64,000 nt of DNA from Siphonodentalium dalli (lineage: Eukaryota > Mollusca > Scaphopoda > Gadilida > Siphonodentaliidae): positions 269,383,426 through 269,447,425 of the forward strand of contig CP136063.1 in the NCBI GenBank assembly GCA_032622095.1, written 5' to 3'. How positions within the stretch are numbered: the stretch's first letter is position 1; each line of letters starts with the position of its first letter. The translations under genes were made by a program, and so were the position numbers. Shown piece after piece: positions 63,529 through 64,000 of the stretch. The notes under the pieces were generated by a model that worked only from the letters and a program-made list of their open reading frames with translations, did not search any database and had not been told where the DNA came from.

Positions 63529-63732
63529 CCGAGCAGCCACCAGACTCGGAGCCTGAGGAGGACCCTACTCCTGTCAGCAATCCGTTCGAGGCACAACCAG
63601 CAGCCCAGCCACCATCAACAATTCTGCCAACCCGACCTGAACCTACACTGCCAACAATCAGAACAATATCACGACCCGTATGTTCGTCACCTCCGACTGG
63701 CGCCAGTCGCTTCAGCATGTTTACTGATCGAG
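63529..63732 (+). CDS. Fourth coding exon, proline-rich linker (partial gene)
   Basis: The exon follows TTTTTCATTGTTTAG and ends at GATCGAG|GTAATG; it is 204 bases. The most protein-like frame is rich in Pro and Glu (EQPPDSEPEEDPTPVS, then TILPTRPEPTLPTIRT, ending ASRFSMFTDR) and looks like a disordered linker. This frame requires entry in phase 1, but the exon at 62,759 leaves phase 2; direct joining would give a frame with an early TGA. A small unseen exon, another acceptor or a sequence error could explain this. The gene continues beyond the right edge, so its C-terminal domain is not visible. Confidence 0.5.
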
Positions 63733-64000
63733 GTAATGTTAAAAGTAATCAAAGTATCAAATTCTCAGCTAAACATGAATAACTGTTATAATAAAATGCA
63801 ACAAGGAACAAACAGTAAACGAGTATTCCATCTATTGCAATTAATTGGTAGCATATACATATATTGATCAGGTTGACATGCCATTTTAGACATTGTAAAC
63901 ATGTGGTATAAACAGGCACTTGTGTCCTAAGTTTTCATTTTCTCAAGTTCAGTCACTGAGGTAACTTTGATACTTCTTAGACTTTTTTATAGCGATTGCC

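Larger units (their letters stand above)
52107..64000 (+). other. Gene span: DUF4806-like gene, 5' part
   Basis: Coding exons at 52,107-52,116, 60,158-60,370, 62,759-62,858 and 63,529-63,732 form one plus-strand gene that is cut by the right end of the window. Intron sizes are about 8.0, 2.4 and 0.67 kb. All repeats and elements listed between 52.1 and 63.5 kb are therefore intronic. The visible protein is a short N-terminal domain, a charged linker and a proline-rich stretch. Confidence 0.6.

Noticed and set aside
1-64000. tRNA, rRNA or snRNA genes
   Set aside because: I looked for tRNA B-box-like GGTTCGA words and rRNA-like blocks and found nothing with supporting structure. A tRNAscan-type search would be needed to exclude decayed copies.

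Overview
This window is nuclear DNA of a eukaryote, almost certainly a marine invertebrate and most likely a bivalve or other mollusc. Four things suggest this. The only protein-coding gene I can build is split by GT-AG introns. Nearly everything else is DNA transposons, non-autonomous inverted-repeat elements and satellite arrays. The window carries degenerate repeats of a style I associate with mollusc genomes (GGGAGATAACTCTG; GAGTTATGGCCCTT). There are no operons, ribosome binding sites or rRNA genes. The species call is inference.

Layout. 1-5.8 kb: non-coding DNA with a (TA)n tract and a 327-bp tandem repeat. 5.8-8.2 kb: a 2.4-kb foldback element with long inverted arms and a perfect 9-bp target duplication, holding a nested mariner-type MITE and a G24 run. 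8.2-14 kb: small foldback elements and degenerate repeats. 14.8-18.4 kb: a piggyBac transposase pseudogene (two in-frame stops, catalytic aspartates kept) between two members of a TTAA-flanked MITE family. 19.9-30.9 kb: about ten 905-bp tandem repeats, each containing a whole member of that MITE family; the array flips orientation at 29,416/29,417 and runs into a 100-N gap. 31.0-44.0 kb: an unrelated satellite of ~162-bp monomers with a ~2,588-bp higher-order repeat. 44.3-47.6 kb: a 205-bp satellite with a 615-bp higher-order repeat. 47.6-48.5 kb: a third, ~208-bp repeat. 48.9-50.8 kb: palindrome-rich repeat DNA and a hAT-type MITE.

51.3-64 kb holds the 5' part of a plus-strand gene that runs off the right edge: a possible untranslated first exon, a 56-base exon carrying the start codon, an intron of about 8 kb, then three more coding exons. 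Its N-terminal domain resembles the short VVEF...W...WP...W domain of DUF4806/BEN-associated invertebrate proteins (inference). Its introns have absorbed two hAT elements with perfect 8-bp target duplications, a TTAA MITE, a CCGCGG-rich terminal-inverted-repeat element, minisatellites and homopolymers.

The most interesting signal is the link between MITEs and satellites. The same TTAA-flanked MITE occurs as single dispersed copies (14.8, 17.9, 62.2 kb) and as the building block of the 905-bp satellite, and a 12-base word, ATAAAGAGCGTT, recurs in these and in otherwise unrelated repeats.
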